The translations under genes were made by a program, and so were the position numbers. Below, piece by piece: positions 1-9,453 of a DNA stretch of 64,000 nt. The notes below the pieces were generated by a model. The model was not told where the DNA came from, made no database searches, and worked only from the letters and a program-made list of their open reading frames with translations. Source of the DNA: Spirochaetota bacterium (GTDB lineage Bacteria > Spirochaetota > Spirochaetia > Treponematales > UBA12059); contig JADFDI010000007.1 in assembly GCA_018262985.1 (NCBI GenBank), positions 1-64,000 on the forward strand, written 5' to 3'. Each line of letters begins with the position of its first letter. Within the stretch, counting starts at the first letter, position 1.

Positions 1-1928
1 TCGGTGGTGGTCGGCGGATTCGTCCCCGAGCTCGAGGAGTCCGCGCCGCGCTTGGAGACCGTGGTCTGGATGTCCATCGTGATCATGCCGTCGCCCGAGA
101 CCCAGCCGTTCAGGGTCACGATGAGGCCGCTCGTGAGCTCGCGCGTCACGCCCGTGTATTTTGGATCACCGGTGTCAGGGTCGATCTCCGAGTCGCGGTA
201 GCGGTAGGTGCTCGTGTTCTGGAACTTCACCTCGTTGCCCGAGAGGGCCGTGAGCGTCGTGTCCGCGAAGACGCGCGCGTCGAGCTCGCCGATCTCGAGC
301 GAGAGCTTCACCGACGAGAGGAAGCCGAGCGCCGAGACGATGTCGAAGTTGAGCGAGACGAGCGAGCCGAGCGAGCCCACCACCGAGAAGGCGTCCGCCA
401 GGTCGACCGCCCCGTCCTCGAAATCGACGAGCCCGCCCCCGAGTTCCTCGGACCGCGCCGCGAGCTCCTTCTTCCAGATCGCCGAGTCCGAGCGCTCGTA
501 CTGCACCACGAGGATGTCGTAGCGGATCTGCGGCTTCGGCCGGTCGATCACCTCGAGCTCGCGCATGAGGGCGTCGAGCCGCTCCGGCTTCCCGACGAAG
601 AACACCGTGCTCGCGTCGCCCGATTCCTTGAGGTCCTCCTTGGCGACCGAGGGCGGCAGGGCCTTGATGAGGTCCTCGACCTTGATGTAGCGGAGCCGGA
701 TCGGCACCGAGGGATTCCCCCGGTCGACCGCCGCGATGAAGGCGTCCGCCTCGAGCTTCTGCTCGGGGGTGAGCGCGAGGATGAAGGACTCCCCGTCCGG
801 CGCGAGCACGGGACCCGAGGCCGCGAGCCAGGCGGGCAGCATCGCGAGGAGCTCCTTCGCCTTCAGGGCCGTCGGCCGGAAGCGGTAGTAGCCCTTCCCC
901 TCGACCGGGCGGTCGAGCCGCCCGACGAACTCGCGGATGGGCGCGAGCTCCTCGGCCGAGCCCGAGAGGATGACCGAGTTGGAGGCTTTGTCCACGCGGA
1001 AGAAGCCGCCCGCGGAGAGCTCCGGCGGCACGAGGCCCGACAGGTCCTGCGCGGCGACGAAGCGGAGCGGGATCACCTCGGTGGTCTTGAGCTTCTTGAG
1101 CACGTCCTTCCGCTGGATCTCGAACACGTAGCGCACGCCCTCGCGGACCGCGACGTCCGCGTTCGCGAGTTCGAGGACGAGGCGGAGCATCTCGTCGAAA
1201 CCCCTGTCTCGGAAGCGGAGGCGCTCGAGCGTCGCGTCGGCGCGCATGAGGAGCGAGTACTCGAGGCCCTCCCGGCGGAAGAGCTCGTCGAGCAGGTCCC
1301 CGAAGCGGGCGGAGTCCTTGTCGATGGACCAGAGGCCTTCGGAGCTCCGCGCGAAGAGCTCGCCGCGCGCCGCCGGCGCGCGTACGTCCGCGGTGGCGGG
1401 CTTGCGGATGTAGAAGTGGTCGCTCGCCGCCTCGACCGTGTAGCCGGGGTAGCGCTTCGCGACGATCTCGAGGACGCGCGAAGGCGCGAGCGCTTCCGCG
1501 TGGATCGTGATGGCGTCGCGCGGGAGCGGGTCGTAGAGGATGGTGCGGCCCATCGCGCGCGAGGCGGCGCGGAGCACGAGCTGCACGTCGACGTCCTCCG
1601 CGTCGATGGACAGCGTACCCGCGGCCTCGTTCCATTCGGCGCGGATCCGGCTCACGTAGCGGACCGGTCCTTCGTTCCGCTCGTACAGCCTGAAGGCGGC
1701 GAGGAAGAGCGACCAGGCGTTCTCGAACCCGGTCTCCGGGAACCACCAGGAGACGGTGCCGCGCACGGTCTCGTCCGGCACCGCCGTGACGCCCCCGGCC
1801 TGCGCGAGCGCGAGGAGCACGTCGGACAGGTCCTGGCCGCGGAACTCCATGCCCTTCAGGGTCTGGGCCCCGGCCCCCGCGAGGCCGAGTGCGACGAGGA
1901 GGGTCACGAGCGTCAGGCGTTTCTTCAT
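1..1928 (-). CDS. Secretin (GspD/PilQ family), C-terminus cut by window edge
   Basis: Outer-membrane secretin ring subunit of a type II secretion or type IV pilus system. The reading frame is open from the ATG at 1928 to the window edge (about 642 residues seen). It starts with a signal peptide (MKKRLTLVTLLVALGLAGAG). Several N-domain-like repeats follow (for example the stretch beginning VIPLRFVAAQDLSGLVPPEL), and near residue 605 lies the secretin-type strand VSGDGMITMDIQTTVSKR followed by a Ser-rich linker. The final secretin strands lie outside the window. A good ribosome site (AAGGAAG) precedes the start, which lies 9 bp after the prepilin-peptidase stop, so the two are co-transcribed. 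Whether it serves secretion or pili cannot be decided from this window. Confidence 0.85.
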   Translation of the reverse strand, partial: MKKRLTLVTLLVALGLAGAGAQTLKGMEFRGQDLSDVLLALAQAGGVTAVPDETVRGTVSWWFPETGFENAWSLFLAAFRLYERNEGPVRYVSRIRAEWNEAAGTLSIDAEDVDVQLVLRAASRAMGRTILYDPLPRDAITIHAEALAPSRVLEIVAKRYPGYTVEAASDHFYIRKPATADVRAPAARGELFARSSEGLWSIDKDSARFGDLLDELFRREGLEYSLLMRADATLERLRFRDRGFDEMLRLVLELANADVAVREGVRYVFEIQRKDVLKKLKTTEVIPLRFVAAQDLSGLVPPELSAGGFFRVDKASNSVILSGSAEELAPIREFVGRLDRPVEGKGYYRFRPTALKAKELLAMLPAWLAASGPVLAPDGESFILALTPEQKLEADAFIAAVDRGNPSVPIRLRYIKVEDLIKALPPSVAKEDLKESGDASTVFFVGKPERLDALMRELEVIDRPKPQIRYDILVVQYERSDSAIWKKELAARSEELGGGLVDFEDGAVDLADAFSVVGSLGSLVSLNFDIVSALGFLSSVKLSLEIGELDARVFADTTLTALSGNEVKFQNTSTYRYRDSEIDPDTGDPKYTGVTRELTSGLIVTLNGWVSGDGMITMDIQTTVSKRGADSSSSGTNPPTTT

Positions 1929-1937
1929 CGTGCTTCC

Positions 1938-2390
1938 TTACCGATCGATGGACAGCGGATCGATCCCGCCCTTCATCGCCACGAGCGCCCCAGCGACGGC
2001 GCCGAGCGCCAGGAAGGGCGCGAAGGGAAGGCGCCCCTCCCTTCCCCGCTTCCCCCGGACCGCGAACGCGACGAGCCCGGACGCGGCCGCCACCGCGAGC
2101 ATCGTCCAGGCTCCGAAAAAGCCGAGCGCGTAGCCGCCCGCCGCCCCCAGCTTGACGTCCCCGAAGCCCATGCCGGCATTCGAAAGCCTTCCGGCTCCCC
2201 ACAGGGCCAGTCCCGCCGCGAGCGCCGCTGCGAAGCGCGCGTACGACGCGCCGCCCTCGAGGAAGTCGACGGCGAGCGCGGGAACGGCGAAGGCGAGCAG
2301 AGCGCGATCCGGAATGCGCAGGCTCTTGAGGTCGGTCCGGGCGCAGTACAGGGCGAGGAGGACGAAGGCTGGGGGAAGCGCTTTTTCCAT
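1938..2390 (-). CDS. Prepilin peptidase, A24 family, short form
   Basis: Inner-membrane aspartyl protease that removes leader peptides from type IV prepilins or pseudopilins. The product is 150 aa with several hydrophobic helices. Both expected catalytic aspartates are visible: the first in the TDLKSLRIPDR segment near residue 20, the second in the GFGD motif (GMGFGDVKLGAAGG) near residue 75. It is much shorter than PilD-type enzymes (about 270-290 aa) and lacks the N-terminal cytoplasmic methyltransferase/zinc region, resembling TadV/CpaA-like minimal enzymes. The start at 2390 has GAAGGAG upstream. It lies directly upstream of the secretin gene, which supports a shared pilus or secretion role. 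Confidence 0.85.
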   Translation of the reverse strand: MEKALPPAFVLLALYCARTDLKSLRIPDRALLAFAVPALAVDFLEGGASYARFAAALAAGLALWGAGRLSNAGMGFGDVKLGAAGGYALGFFGAWTMLAVAAASGLVAFAVRGKRGREGRLPFAPFLALGAVAGALVAMKGGIDPLSIDR

Positions 2391-2624
2391 GGCCGGGACT
2401 CCTTCCTGGGCCGACCGGAGCCAGCGTCATGCCGCGCATGATCCGAACCGCGGCGGCTCCGGAGTCGCAGCGATACCGCCCGGTCCCGCATCCGCGCTTG
2501 CGCTTCCCGATCGAAAATCATGCCGCGGCGCGGCGCGTCATAAGATCGCGGAAAAAACCAAAGGCGCGGTTCCGGCCCGTCCAGGCCTTCCCCGCGCCTT
2601 ACCTTCACAGGATCCGGTACATCG

Positions 2625-3212
2625 CTATTGCCGTTTGAAATATTCCACCGAGTGCAGGTCGCCACCCTGGTCCTTTTCGCAGTAGAACCAGGCTTCGTAC
2701 TTCCCGTCGCTCAGGCCCAGCTCCTCGCCGGGCGTGGCGGCGACTATCTTGACGCCGCGCTCTCGCGCCAGCTTTTCGATGCCGGCCCAGGTGGACGCGT
2801 CGTCGACGACGAGGCCGAACACCTCGACCTTCGCGAGCTCGAGCGGGATCTTCGTCGATACGCCTTTCCCCTCGATGCCCTTCTCGAGGTAGAGCCTGAC
2901 TCCGGACAGCCGGCTCGTCCCGTCGTCGAAGTCGAGCGAGAGGAACCCGGCATACTGCCACGAAAACGAGAATGGCCAAGGCTCGATGTAGGCGGGCTTG
3001 CCGAGCAGGGCCTCCGCCTCCGCGCTCGTGGAGCCGAACGCCAGGGTGAACCCGGCGGTCGAAAGCCTCCCGCCCTCGAGCTTCCAGGAGCCTTTCGCCG
3101 GCGCAGTCTGCGCGCAGGCGAGGCTCCCCGCCGAGAGCAGGGCGAAGACCAGCGCGAGAACGCGCCGCGCCGGCGAGGTACCGATCCGTACGATCCTCTT
3201 GCGATTCATCAT
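2625..3212 (-). CDS. Secreted small protein, candidate immunity partner of the RHS protein
   Basis: A 195-aa protein of unrecognised family. The N-terminus is basic then hydrophobic (MMNRKRIVRIGTSPARRVLA, continuing to SAGSLACAQT), i.e. a signal peptide with a possible but imperfect lipobox around the Cys. The mature part is mixed alpha/beta without recognised catalytic residues. Its ATG (3212, or the next ATG at 3209) overlaps the RHS stop codon in an ATGATGA arrangement, with AAGGAGG just upstream inside the RHS 3' end, so translation is coupled. Position directly after a polymorphic toxin gene is the usual place for an immunity gene; that role is inferred from position only. A periplasmic or lipoprotein immunity protein would imply a toxin acting in the cell envelope. 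Confidence 0.7.
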   Translation of the reverse strand: MMNRKRIVRIGTSPARRVLALVFALLSAGSLACAQTAPAKGSWKLEGGRLSTAGFTLAFGSTSAEAEALLGKPAYIEPWPFSFSWQYAGFLSLDFDDGTSRLSGVRLYLEKGIEGKGVSTKIPLELAKVEVFGLVVDDASTWAGIEKLARERGVKIVAATPGEELGLSDGKYEAWFYCEKDQGGDLHSVEYFKRQ

Positions 3213-6200
3213 GGTTCCTCCTTTTTCCTGAGATAGTAGACCCAACCTCCGAGATTTCTCCTGAAATCGATCGCGGCCTTTCCGCCGCGCGTGCTCTCCA
3301 GCCCGACGCCTCCGCGGCCCGTGTACGAGTCGCGGAACGCGCCGTCAGAATACGTTATGCCGTGCTCGAGCCTCGCGTCCAGCTTGTTCGAGCCCCAGTA
3401 GTCGTTGGCATCGAAATGCACCACCGCGGGACGGCCGGCCACGAAGGCCTCGAACTCCGCGAGCGAAAGGCCGGCGGGTATCGCCTCGCGGACGATCTCG
3501 AGGCCGAACTCCGCCGCGACTATTTCGGCGATGTTCTTCTTGCCGTCCATCAGCGCGTCGTTCATGCGCTTCGCGCGGTCGCCGGGCAACTCGAGGGGAC
3601 GGTAGCCCTCCGCCAGCAGGGCGTTGTAGGCCGAGAAGAGCTTGCACGCGACCGGATAGTCCGCCACCCAGACGCCGCCCGCCATGTGGGCCTGCTGCAG
3701 GTAGAGTTCCTCGGCGCTGAGGCCGAAGAGCTCGGCGAAATTCACCGGATCGTCCATGCAGAACGCGAACCAATCGTCGCCGTCGCGCGCCGGATCCGCG
3801 GTCGTGAAGCGGCCGAGCTCCGGCGCGTAGTCGCGGAAACCGAAATCGCGTAAGCCCGTGTCCGGGTCGAGGGCCGTGCCCGCGAAGCCGAGCGGGGAAC
3901 TCCGGCCGGCCTCGTCGTTCAGCGGCATCCCGAACGCGTCGTAGCGGGGCGCATCGATCACGGTGCCGTTGCGGTCAAGCGCCGCCCGTACCGTCCGGGC
4001 CGCGTCGTTCACGTAATACTCAGCCCCGGTCCCGGCATGGGGTTCGCCTTGCCAGAACGCGCCGGGACTCCAGGTCGCCGCGAGCGCGGCGCCGTCGACG
4101 CGGGCGAAAACGGCGTCGGGCATGCCGGCGAGAGCCCCGGCTCCATGGCGCTCCGACCAGGAGGCCAGCAAGTCCATGCCGAGCCCGTCGCGCAGGTACC
4201 GCTCCATCGAGTCGTCGCCGGGACCGGGACCGCCTTCCTCCGTGCGGGAAACGCGCCGGCCGAGCGCGTCGTAGCCGTAGTTCATCGAAAAAACCGTTTC
4301 GGACTTCCCGCCCTTCCCCTTCGCTTCGATTTCCGTCGCCCGGACGAGCCGTCTCGATGAATCGTAGGCGTAGGAACGGAGGCTCCCGTCGAGAGTCTCC
4401 GAGACGAGGTTCCCGTTCGCGTCGCTCGCGTAGACGCGCCGCCCGACCGAGAGGACGCGTCCTTCGGCGTCGTAAGCGTACGCGAACGTTCCAAAGGGCG
4501 TGGACTTTTCCGCGCGCCGGCCGGACGCGTCGTACGAGTACCGTACCGTGAAATCCTGTTCGCCCGCGTCGGAGCGCTTGCCACCGGCGCTCCCGCCCCG
4601 GGTCGCCTGAGCCCCGGGGTCAAGCGCGACGCCGAAGCGTTCCAGTTCCGCGAGCGCCGCGTCGACGAGTTCCCCGCCCCGGTCCGAGACGACCGAGGCG
4701 AGGCGTCCCGCGGCGTCGTAGCCGTACACGCTGATCCCGAAAAGCGTATCGTCCGCTCGGACGAGGCGCCCCGCGTCGTCGTACGCGTAGGTGCCTGACG
4801 GAAGCTTCGCGTCCTGCCCGCGTTGCCGCGTCGAGCGCTCGACCTTCACGGGACGGCCCGCTCCGTCGTAGGCCGTTTCGACGCGCGCGCCGTTCGGGTA
4901 CTCCATCGAAGTCACGCGACCGAGCGCGTCGCGGACGAGAGTCGTCGTGCCGCCCGAGGCGTCGCGGAGCTCGACGGTGCGTCCTGCAGCATCCAGCTTC
5001 CACCCGAGCGAGAGAGCACCGAGCGCGAGCGAAGTACGCCGCCCCGACGAGTCGTAACCATATTCCGTTTCGACCCCGAGCTTCGCGTCCACGCTCGACG
5101 CGAGGTTCCCCGCGGCGTCGTAGCGGAACTCGAGCGAGGAGTCCTTGTCGGAGGCCGCGACGAGGCGGCCGTCAGGATCCCACGCGTAGCGCGCGACATC
5201 CCCGTCGGGTCGGTATTCCGCGACGACGCGGTCTAGGCCGTCGTATTCGAAGCGCGTCGCCCGGCCGTCGAAATCGCGGCGCTCGACGAGGCGCCCTGCC
5301 GCGTCGTATTCGTACGACGCGGTCTTTCCGAGCCGGTCCGTCTCGGAGAGCAGGTTCCCCGAGGCGTCGTAGGAATAGCGGCGGAAGGATCCGCCTTCGA
5401 CGCCCTCCGCGACCAGGTTTCCCGCCGCGTCGCGGACGTACTCGTGGATGACGGCTCCGTCGAAACGGCCGACCAGCTGGCCCGAGGAGTTCCAGGAGAG
5501 CGACTCGACGAGCGCGGAGCCTTTCCGGACTTCCAGCAAATTGCCGGCGGCGTCCCAGGCCCGCTCCGTCGCCACGCCGCTCGGATCGATCTCGAGCGAA
5601 ACGCGGCCTGCCGGATCGCGCCGGTGTTCCGCGCGGCCGCCGAGCGCGTCGAGCTCCACGAGCACCCGGCCCGAGGCGTCGAGCTCGAAGCGCGTCGTCG
5701 CGCCGTTCGGATCGGTTTCGGCGACCACGCGGCCGGCGCCGTCCCGTTCGAAGAGCCAGACGCCGCCCGAACGGTCGACCCGTTCCGTGACTCGACCCTC
5801 GGCGTCGCGGCGGAACAGCTCCCGCGCGCCGGACGGGTCGACGGCCGCGACGAGCTCGCCCGTCGCGTCGTACTCGAAGCGCGTGGTCAGTCCCGAGCGC
5901 TCCACGATTTCGACGGGCAAGCTCCGCCGGTCCCAGGCGAATACGCGCTCGCCGTACTCCCGGCTCGGGCCGCCTTCCGCGACCAGGCGGCCGAGCGCGT
6001 CGAAGCTCCGGTAGTACCGGCGCCCGAGCGGATCGACGCGCGCAACCAGGCGGCCGCCCGAGTCCCATTCGTAGCGATCCTCGGAGTCGAGGCGGCCGCC
6101 GTCGTAGCGCGCGCGCAGGGACAGGCGGCCGTCGGCGCCGTAGGAAAAGCGCGTCTCGTTCCCGAGGGCGTCGAAGGCCGAGAGCGGCCGGTTCGCCGCG

Positions 6201-9200
6201 TCCCAATCGAGGCGCCAGGTCGTGACGCCGTCCACGCTTTCGGAGAGAGTACGCCCGAGGCCGTCGCGTTCGTAGACGGTCCGGATTCCGGCGCCGTCCG
6301 TCTTCGCGGCGACGCGCCCGAGCGCATCGTATTCGTAAGCCGTCATGAGATCGGTCCCCGCGATCAGTTCGAGCGAAAGCCGGCCCGTCCCGTCGTACGC
6401 GAGCTCGGTCGCGCGTTCCCATGCCACGATCCAATCCGCCGACGATTCACCCGAGGCGCCCTCCGCAAGAGTCGCCATGCCGGTCCGCTCGAGGACGGGT
6501 CGGCCGTCCGCCCGGTATTCGAAGCCGCGCGCCACGCCGGCCCCGTCCACCGAGAGGAGGAGCAGGTGGCGCCGGTCGTGGAAATACCTCGTGACGGCAC
6601 CCGTCCGGTCCATCTCCGAGACGAGGTCCTTGCGCAGCGAGTACGCGCGCGTCGCGACGCCTCCCGCGGGATCGACTACCTTCACGACCCGGTCGTCGGC
6701 GTCGAGCTCGTAGCGCCATTCGAAACCCTCGCCGTCGACATGGCCGAGGACGCGGCCCGCCGCGTCGCGCTCGAAGCGCTCGGTCGAGCCGTCCGGACGC
6801 AGCACCGCGGCCAGGTTTTCCCATGCGTCGTACGAGTACGTGGTACGCGCGCCGTTCGGGTCGACGTAGGCCGCGAGGAGGCCACCCTCGTCGTACTCGT
6901 AGCTCTCCAGGGCGCCGCCCGGGCGGCGCACCGAGAGTAGCCTCCCCGCCCCGTCGCGTTCGAAGACCGTGCGCGCCCCGAGGAAGTCGACGGCCAGCGT
7001 CACGAGGCCGAAGGCGTCGTAGGCGTAGGCCTCGCTCCAGCCTTCCGGTCCCTTCGCGGAAATCCGGTTCCCGGCTTCGTCGTACGCGTAGCGCCATTCG
7101 CCGCCGTCCGCTTTGCGCTCCTTGACGAGGCGGCCCGCCCCGTCGTACTCGAAGCCGGCGAAGGACCCGTCCGAGTATTCGACGCGCACGGTCCGGAGCC
7201 CCTCGTCGAAGCGATGCCGTTCGACGATTCCCGAAGGATTCTCGTATTCCGCCGTCCGTCCGTCGGGTTCGTAGCGGAAGCGCTCGACGGCGCCTTCCTC
7301 GTCCTCCGTCTCGACGAGCACCCGCCGGTCGCCGAGCGTCCCGTAGCGGAAGCGCCGCGTCGAACCGTCGTCCCTCGTCAGGCTGACGAGCAAGGTTCCC
7401 TCGTAGCCGAATCGCGTCCGGGCGCCGGACGGGTCGCGCACGGCGGAGAGGCGGCCTGCCCCGTCGTAGCCGTAGGTCCAGACCCGGCCTATGGCGTCGC
7501 GCGAGGAGAGCACGCGGCCGCTCGCCGGTTCGCGCTCGAGCGCGAGCGAGCGTCCCGTGCCGTCTCGCAGGGAGGAAAGGCCGCGCGCTCCCCAGGCGGC
7601 GATGAGGCGATGTCCTTCCCGGTCTTCGACGCCGAGGAGCGCGCCTCGGAAATCGTACCAGCGACGGGTGCCGTCGCGGCTCCGTCGCAGGAAAGCGCCG
7701 TTGTCGAGGAGCTCGAGCTCCTCCCCTCCGTCTCCGAGCGCCTCGAGGGCGCTTCCCGAAGGCCGGTAGTTGACCGAACCGTCCGGATGCCGGGCGCCCG
7801 AAGAGGTCGAGGCCTCGCGCAGGGCGCGATAAAGGTGGATGGCGCCCGCCTCGTCGACCAGGGCGAAGCGCCCGGTCCCGAGCCGCCCGGCCCAGGCGTC
7901 GTCGTCGAAACCCGAGGAGCGGTTGGCGGCCCGGTTGGCGGCCGACAGGTCGGATCGGAAGCGCGCCGCGGCCGCGCCTTCCTCGAGGGCGGCGAAGAGC
8001 TCCCGCGCGTCCTCGAGCCCGCCGCCGATCGCCTCGAGTTCCAGCGCGGCGGAGCCGAGCGTGGCCAGCCCGCCCTCCGGTCCGTCGATCGCGGCGAGGC
8101 GCGCGAGCGCCAGGTCCCGGCAGCCGAGCGCCTCGGCGCTGTCTGAATCAGCCCTCCGCGCGGCATCGAGGGCGCGTGCCGCCGCGAGCCAGGCAGCCTC
8201 GACGCGTCCGCGCGCCGTTTCCAGCGCCGCCCGGGCGCGCGCGACGCGTCCTTCCGCCGCCGCGACCTCCGCCGCCGCCGACTCGAGCCTCGTCCGAAGG
8301 GCGTCGCGCGCCGCCTCGAGCCTCGCGGCCTCGTCGGCCGCGCCGGAGTCGAAGCCGCGCACCACGCGGGCGTCGACCGGGCTGGTCCAACCGGGCCCGA
8401 AGGAAAGCGAACCCGGGGAGTCGCTTGAATAGGCTCGGCTTACGCTCGCCTCCAGCAAACCGTACCGGAGCGCGGCGTCCCGCTCCGCATGCCGGAAGGC
8501 TCCCGTCGCGAGCGATACCGGGTCGCCGACCTGCTTCGCCGCAAGGGCCGCGGCGGCGCTCGCCGCGGCCGCGGCCGCGGCTTCCTCCTCGGCCTTCCGC
8601 CTCTGCGCCTCGGCTTCCGCGAGCTCGAGCGCCTCCTCGAGCGCCGCCACGGTCGCGCCCGCTTCGGCCACCGCGCTCACGGCTTCCGCGAGCGCCGCGC
8701 GCTCGAGCGGTTCCGCATCGGCGAGGGCTTCGGCGGCTTCCGCGAGTTCGGCGCGCGCGAGCTCGAGCAGCTCGACCGCTTCCGCCACCAGCGGGTCGGG
8801 CTGGGCGACCGGCGGATCCTCCGCTCCGTCCTCGTCTTCCCCGGAAGGCGGAAGCGGTTCCTCTTCCCCGCCCGCCTCGCCCTGCCCGGTCCCCGGATCC
8901 TCCTCCGGAGGTTCAGGTTCCTCGCCCGCGCCCGGGTCTTCACCCGGTTCGGGCAGGACCACCACGGTTCCGCCCCCCTCGCCCGGCTCCTCTTCCTCGG
9001 GCGGGGGTGGAGGCGGTGGAGGCGGTGGCGGTGGTGGCGGGGGTGGGGGCGGTGGCGGGGGCAGCTCACCGCCCCCGCCGTCTATTGGCTCGAAACCGAG
9101 AATTCCCGGCGCGGCCTCCGCCGCCCCGAGCCGGACGGGAAGGAGCGCCGCCGCCGCGAGGGCGAGGGCGAGCAGCGCCAAGGGAAAGTGAAGGAACGAC

Positions 9201-9217
9201 GCCCGCTTGTTCCGCAT
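3209..9217 (-). CDS. RHS/YD-repeat polymorphic toxin with putative papain/C39-like C-terminal domain
   Basis: A 2002-aa exported protein. The start at 9217 is set by GAGGAGG upstream and by the signal peptide that follows (MRNKRASF then a hydrophobic run). Layout: signal peptide 1-33; proline tract about 50-75; Glu/Pro/Gly-rich linker to about 130; Ala/Glu-rich coiled coil about 135-215; a DUF6531-like block (GDPVSLATGAF) near 228; a second coiled-coil-like insertion about 295-420; then YD repeats (Y-D-x-x-G-R-L) from about 570 to 1640. The RHS-associated core (YDAFGMPLND... GRFTTADPARDGDDW) lies at about 1755-1830. The last ~170 residues are a distinct module with one Cys in CKLFSAYNAL and a His/Asp pair in HGITYSDGAFRDS, spaced as in papain-like/C39-like peptidases. 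The toxin activity is inferred from this pattern and from polymorphic-toxin biology. The start given by the longest open frame (10579) is an Arg-rich antisense extension and was rejected. Confidence 0.9.
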   Translation of the reverse strand: MRNKRASFLHFPLALLALALAAAALLPVRLGAAEAAPGILGFEPIDGGGGELPPPPPPPPPPPPPPPPPPPPPEEEEPGEGGGTVVVLPEPGEDPGAGEEPEPPEEDPGTGQGEAGGEEEPLPPSGEDEDGAEDPPVAQPDPLVAEAVELLELARAELAEAAEALADAEPLERAALAEAVSAVAEAGATVAALEEALELAEAEAQRRKAEEEAAAAAAASAAAALAAKQVGDPVSLATGAFRHAERDAALRYGLLEASVSRAYSSDSPGSLSFGPGWTSPVDARVVRGFDSGAADEAARLEAARDALRTRLESAAAEVAAAEGRVARARAALETARGRVEAAWLAAARALDAARRADSDSAEALGCRDLALARLAAIDGPEGGLATLGSAALELEAIGGGLEDARELFAALEEGAAAARFRSDLSAANRAANRSSGFDDDAWAGRLGTGRFALVDEAGAIHLYRALREASTSSGARHPDGSVNYRPSGSALEALGDGGEELELLDNGAFLRRSRDGTRRWYDFRGALLGVEDREGHRLIAAWGARGLSSLRDGTGRSLALEREPASGRVLSSRDAIGRVWTYGYDGAGRLSAVRDPSGARTRFGYEGTLLVSLTRDDGSTRRFRYGTLGDRRVLVETEDEEGAVERFRYEPDGRTAEYENPSGIVERHRFDEGLRTVRVEYSDGSFAGFEYDGAGRLVKERKADGGEWRYAYDEAGNRISAKGPEGWSEAYAYDAFGLVTLAVDFLGARTVFERDGAGRLLSVRRPGGALESYEYDEGGLLAAYVDPNGARTTYSYDAWENLAAVLRPDGSTERFERDAAGRVLGHVDGEGFEWRYELDADDRVVKVVDPAGGVATRAYSLRKDLVSEMDRTGAVTRYFHDRRHLLLLSVDGAGVARGFEYRADGRPVLERTGMATLAEGASGESSADWIVAWERATELAYDGTGRLSLELIAGTDLMTAYEYDALGRVAAKTDGAGIRTVYERDGLGRTLSESVDGVTTWRLDWDAANRPLSAFDALGNETRFSYGADGRLSLRARYDGGRLDSEDRYEWDSGGRLVARVDPLGRRYYRSFDALGRLVAEGGPSREYGERVFAWDRRSLPVEIVERSGLTTRFEYDATGELVAAVDPSGARELFRRDAEGRVTERVDRSGGVWLFERDGAGRVVAETDPNGATTRFELDASGRVLVELDALGGRAEHRRDPAGRVSLEIDPSGVATERAWDAAGNLLEVRKGSALVESLSWNSSGQLVGRFDGAVIHEYVRDAAGNLVAEGVEGGSFRRYSYDASGNLLSETDRLGKTASYEYDAAGRLVERRDFDGRATRFEYDGLDRVVAEYRPDGDVARYAWDPDGRLVAASDKDSSLEFRYDAAGNLASSVDAKLGVETEYGYDSSGRRTSLALGALSLGWKLDAAGRTVELRDASGGTTTLVRDALGRVTSMEYPNGARVETAYDGAGRPVKVERSTRQRGQDAKLPSGTYAYDDAGRLVRADDTLFGISVYGYDAAGRLASVVSDRGGELVDAALAELERFGVALDPGAQATRGGSAGGKRSDAGEQDFTVRYSYDASGRRAEKSTPFGTFAYAYDAEGRVLSVGRRVYASDANGNLVSETLDGSLRSYAYDSSRRLVRATEIEAKGKGGKSETVFSMNYGYDALGRRVSRTEEGGPGPGDDSMERYLRDGLGMDLLASWSERHGAGALAGMPDAVFARVDGAALAATWSPGAFWQGEPHAGTGAEYYVNDAARTVRAALDRNGTVIDAPRYDAFGMPLNDEAGRSSPLGFAGTALDPDTGLRDFGFRDYAPELGRFTTADPARDGDDWFAFCMDDPVNFAELFGLSAEELYLQQAHMAGGVWVADYPVACKLFSAYNALLAEGYRPLELPGDRAKRMNDALMDGKKNIAEIVAAEFGLEIVREAIPAGLSLAEFEAFVAGRPAVVHFDANDYWGSNKLDARLEHGITYSDGAFRDSYTGRGGVGLESTRGGKAAIDFRRNLGGWVYYLRKKEEP

Positions 9218-9453
9218 GCGCGCCTCCTCGAAGCCGGCCTGGATCCCCCGCGGGCGGCCCCGAGTCCTTGGAAGACCATGGGTCCCGATGCGGGGGAGAG
9301 CCGCGCCGGCCTCGATCGCGAACCGGCGGCGCGACGCCCCGTGGCGCGGCTCCGCACCCGCTACCGGCGCCTCCTTCGTCCGCGCTTGCGCTCGTTCGGG
9401 CGAATCTTGCCCTGTTGCGTTCGTGCCCGCCTTTCGGTGAAACTGAAGGCACG

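Noticed and set aside
175-2439. Long minus-strand open frame (754 aa) rich in Arg and Gly
   Set aside because: It is a shadow of the secretin and prepilin-peptidase genes in a different frame; it has no recognisable motifs and is Arg-rich, the usual signature of an antisense or shifted frame in GC-rich DNA.
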